Assembly (NCBI GenBank): GCA_902475375.1
Contig: CABRZC010000049.1
Location: forward strand, 1-14,438
DNA: 14,438 bases
Reading direction: 5' to 3'
Source of the DNA: an uncultured Collinsella sp.
GTDB taxonomy: Bacteria; Actinomycetota; Coriobacteriia; Coriobacteriales; Coriobacteriaceae
In this document: piece by piece, positions 12,731 to 14,438 of the stretch
Layout: each line of letters opens with the position of its first letter
Position numbering within the stretch: the stretch's first letter is position 1
Program-made: the position numbers and the translations under genes
Notes under the pieces: model-generated
Told to the model about the DNA's origin: nothing
Seen by the model: only the letters and a program-made list of their open reading frames with translations
Database searches by the model: none

Positions 12731-14350
12731 TATATCTACCAAAACTATTACGATGTGTACCACGGTACAAAAGATAAGAATGGCAATCAAAGAGGAGACG
12801 CCTGCGGGCACTATCTCAACATTATCGATTCCGCTACGGTGGCTATCGGCATCGCGACCGGTAGCGGTAAGAACACCGATTCCGAGGTAACCATATTCGA
12901 TTACAGCGCTGATGACACTCAGGCTGATTTCACTGTTTCCGAGTTCAAGAAGCTCGTCAACGACTACATCGATTCTGCCTATAACGCTGGCGGCACGCAG
13001 GCGCAGAAGGCGCAACTCAAGGAGCTTCAGGGCAAGCTCGCCGAGGCGCAGAAGAACTTTGGAACTACTAGGGAAGCTTACTTCGCAGCTGTAAACGGGC
13101 AGGATGCCGCCCAGGACGCTTTCACCGCAGCCGATGTGAACATGAACACCGCCAAGGGCGAGTACGAGAAGGCTCAGTCCGCTACTGCTGCCGCCAAGTC
13201 CGCCTACACCGCCGCCGAAGCCAAACTCAAGGGTATCGACGTCAAGACGCCCAAGACCAAGCTCAACGCCGCCAAGGGCGAGGCCGCTACTGCCCAGGCA
13301 GCTCTCGATAAGGCAAACGTCACGCTTGCTGACGGCAAGGCAAAGGCAACCGATGCCGCTGCTCAAAAGGCGAAGGCTCGCAGCGCCCGCGATGCTGCCA
13401 AGGTAAAGTCCGATCAGGCCAAAGAGGCGTATGACAACGCTACCGCTTCGGTCAAGGACCTTGCCGCCAAGTGCGATGCCGCCAAGACGGATCTTGCGAA
13501 CAAGCAGGGCACGCTTGACGATGCCAAGAAGGCCGACGACACTGCCCAGGCTGGCGTTGACAAGGCTCAGGCCGCAGATGTGCACGCCGCGACCGCTCTT
13601 TCGGGCGCCAAGCAGGCAGTTGCCGCCAAGACGCAGACCCTGTCCGACGCACAGGCGAAGGCCAAGGCCGCCGAGGACGAGCTTGCCACCGCAAACAAGG
13701 CCTTCGAGCGCTTCGCCGGTGCCCAGAAGGCGGTCGACGACGCCAAGGCCGCCTATGACGCTGCCGTCGCCGGTGTCGCCGATGCCCAGAAGCAGCTCGA
13801 GGCCGCCAACGAAGCCGTCGTCGATGCGAACCTCGATATCTTCAAGGCCAAGGCCGAGCTTGCCAACGATGAGGCACTCAAGGCCGATCTTGAGGCTGTC
13901 GACCACAAGGCATCCCTTGCCGCGGGCACGACGGGCAACGAGAAGCTGGTCAAGCTGAACGCTGCCTACGCTCGCTATAAGGCCGCCGTCGATGCCGCCG
14001 CTGGCCTCAAGACTGCTCTGAGCGATGCCGATGCCAAGCTGTCCGATGCCAACGACGCCTATGCCGCCGCACTGGCCGAGCTCGGAGATGCCAAGGATGC
14101 CCTGGCTGCCGCGCAGGCCGAGTACGACAAGTATCATCCCAAGGCCGAGCCGCAGAGCAAGCCTCAGGCCAAGCCCCAGGTTACGCAGGCCGCCGCAAAG
14201 GCCCCCGTTGCCAAGAAACAGGCTGCGCCTGCCGCGCTCGCCCAGACTGGCGACAATTCCGCTCTTGCGGGCGAGGTGTTCGTCATCGGCGGTATCACCC
14301 TCGTGGCCGCTGGTGTGACGCTGAGCGATCGTCGTCGCAAGCAGATGTAG
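12731..14350 (+). CDS. C-terminal part of the same surface protein, with sortase signal
   Basis: The 539 codons continue in frame after the amber codon; a full-length product would have about 1173 residues. First comes the rest of the CAP domain (YIYQNYYDVYHG, then GHYLNIIDSATVAIGIA with H661). Next is a second long Ala/Lys/Asp-rich coiled coil (about residues 700-1110), a Pro/Gln/Lys spacer, and a cell-wall sorting signal: LAQTG (1137-1141), a hydrophobic stretch FVIGGITLVAAGVTL, and the basic tail RRRKQM. LAQTG is a variant of LPXTG, recognised by some actinobacterial sortases (family knowledge). A GTG at 12755 could start an ORF but has no ribosome-binding site and no signal peptide, so independent translation is unlikely. 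This part is probably silent unless the amber codon is read through or has reverted in other strains. Confidence 0.75.
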   Translation, partial: YIYQNYYDVYHGTKDKNGNQRGDACGHYLNIIDSATVAIGIATGSGKNTDSEVTIFDYSADDTQADFTVSEFKKLVNDYIDSAYNAGGTQAQKAQLKELQGKLAEAQKNFGTTREAYFAAVNGQDAAQDAFTAADVNMNTAKGEYEKAQSATAAAKSAYTAAEAKLKGIDVKTPKTKLNAAKGEAATAQAALDKANVTLADGKAKATDAAAQKAKARSARDAAKVKSDQAKEAYDNATASVKDLAAKCDAAKTDLANKQGTLDDAKKADDTAQAGVDKAQAADVHAATALSGAKQAVAAKTQTLSDAQAKAKAAEDELATANKAFERFAGAQKAVDDAKAAYDAAVAGVADAQKQLEAANEAVVDANLDIFKAKAELANDEALKADLEAVDHKASLAAGTTGNEKLVKLNAAYARYKAAVDAAAGLKTALSDADAKLSDANDAYAAALAELGDAKDALAAAQAEYDKYHPKAEPQSKPQAKPQVTQAAAKAPVAKKQAAPAALAQTGDNSALAGEVFVIGGITLVAAGVTLSDRRRKQM

Positions 14351-14357
14351 CGTTTCG

Positions 14358-14400
14358 AGCGTAGTTTCTGCAACGAACTTCGGTTCATAGCAGGAACGCT
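14358..14400 (+). terminator. Stable UUCG-capped hairpin after the surface protein
   Basis: GTTTCTGC (14364-14371) pairs with GCAGGAAC (14390-14397), and inside it GAAC (14375-14378) pairs with GTTC (14383-14386) around TTCG. AGCG (14358-14361) and CGCT (14397-14400) extend the base. The C(UUCG)G loop is an exceptionally stable tetraloop. No T-run follows, so it may be a 3'-end protecting stem or a weak terminator. Confidence 0.4.
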
Positions 14401-14438
14401 TCGATAGCTTAACCGATAAGGCCGGCGCGCTGTTAAAC

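Noticed and set aside
12509..14137. 542-codon minus-strand frame opposite the surface protein
   Set aside because: Low-complexity Gly/Leu/Val translation is the expected shadow of the Ala/Lys-rich coiled-coil codons on the plus strand.

Overview
The window looks like chromosomal DNA of a fairly GC-rich, anaerobic gut actinobacterium, most plausibly a member of the Coriobacteriia such as Collinsella. This is an inference. It rests on a fused 2-hydroxyacyl-CoA dehydratase-activase type protein, an arylsulfotransferase remnant, an Ala-rich surface protein with a variant sortase signal, and the codon usage. No rRNA, tRNA or CRISPR array was seen.

Layout. 1-1364: two TetR-type operators, a terminator for an upstream gene, and an MFS efflux-type transporter that looks less GC-rich than its neighbours. 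1428-2337: a Cof-type HAD phosphatase whose promoter and ribosome-binding site lie inside a perfect 19-bp inverted repeat. 2338-3209: an 870-bp stretch without a conventional gene but full of structure. It holds three REP-like palindromes, a 199-bp segment bounded by 17-bp inverted repeats that carries a tiny ORF with a good ribosome-binding site, and what I read as an unannotated type I toxin-antitoxin module: a 41-codon hydrophobic/basic peptide (2809-2934) with a sequestered ribosome-binding site and a convergent antisense RNA of about 85 nt with its own promoter and terminator. 3210-8719: a TetR regulator and, 11 nt downstream, a 1595-residue two-activase-domain dehydratase-related protein, closed by a strong terminator. 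8805-9314: the 3' remnant of an arylsulfotransferase gene. 9382-10521 (minus): a DUF389 membrane protein with an EF-hand-like loop. 10829-14350: a large sortase-anchored, coiled-coil surface protein with a central CAP domain, interrupted by an in-frame amber codon and carrying a G9 tract just after its signal peptide.

How things may work together. The motif ATACNNACGGTRTGYA occurs twice before the MFS gene and once before the TetR-dehydratase operon, so one TetR-type repressor, or two related ones, may control both. The surface protein looks like a phase-variable gene: gain or loss of one G ends translation within a few codons, and the amber codon separately cuts the CAP domain. The toxin-antitoxin candidate sits among short repeats in the longest intergenic region, a usual place for such modules to be overlooked.

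All statements come from reading the sequence by eye. Family names rest on recognised motifs, and no database search was run.
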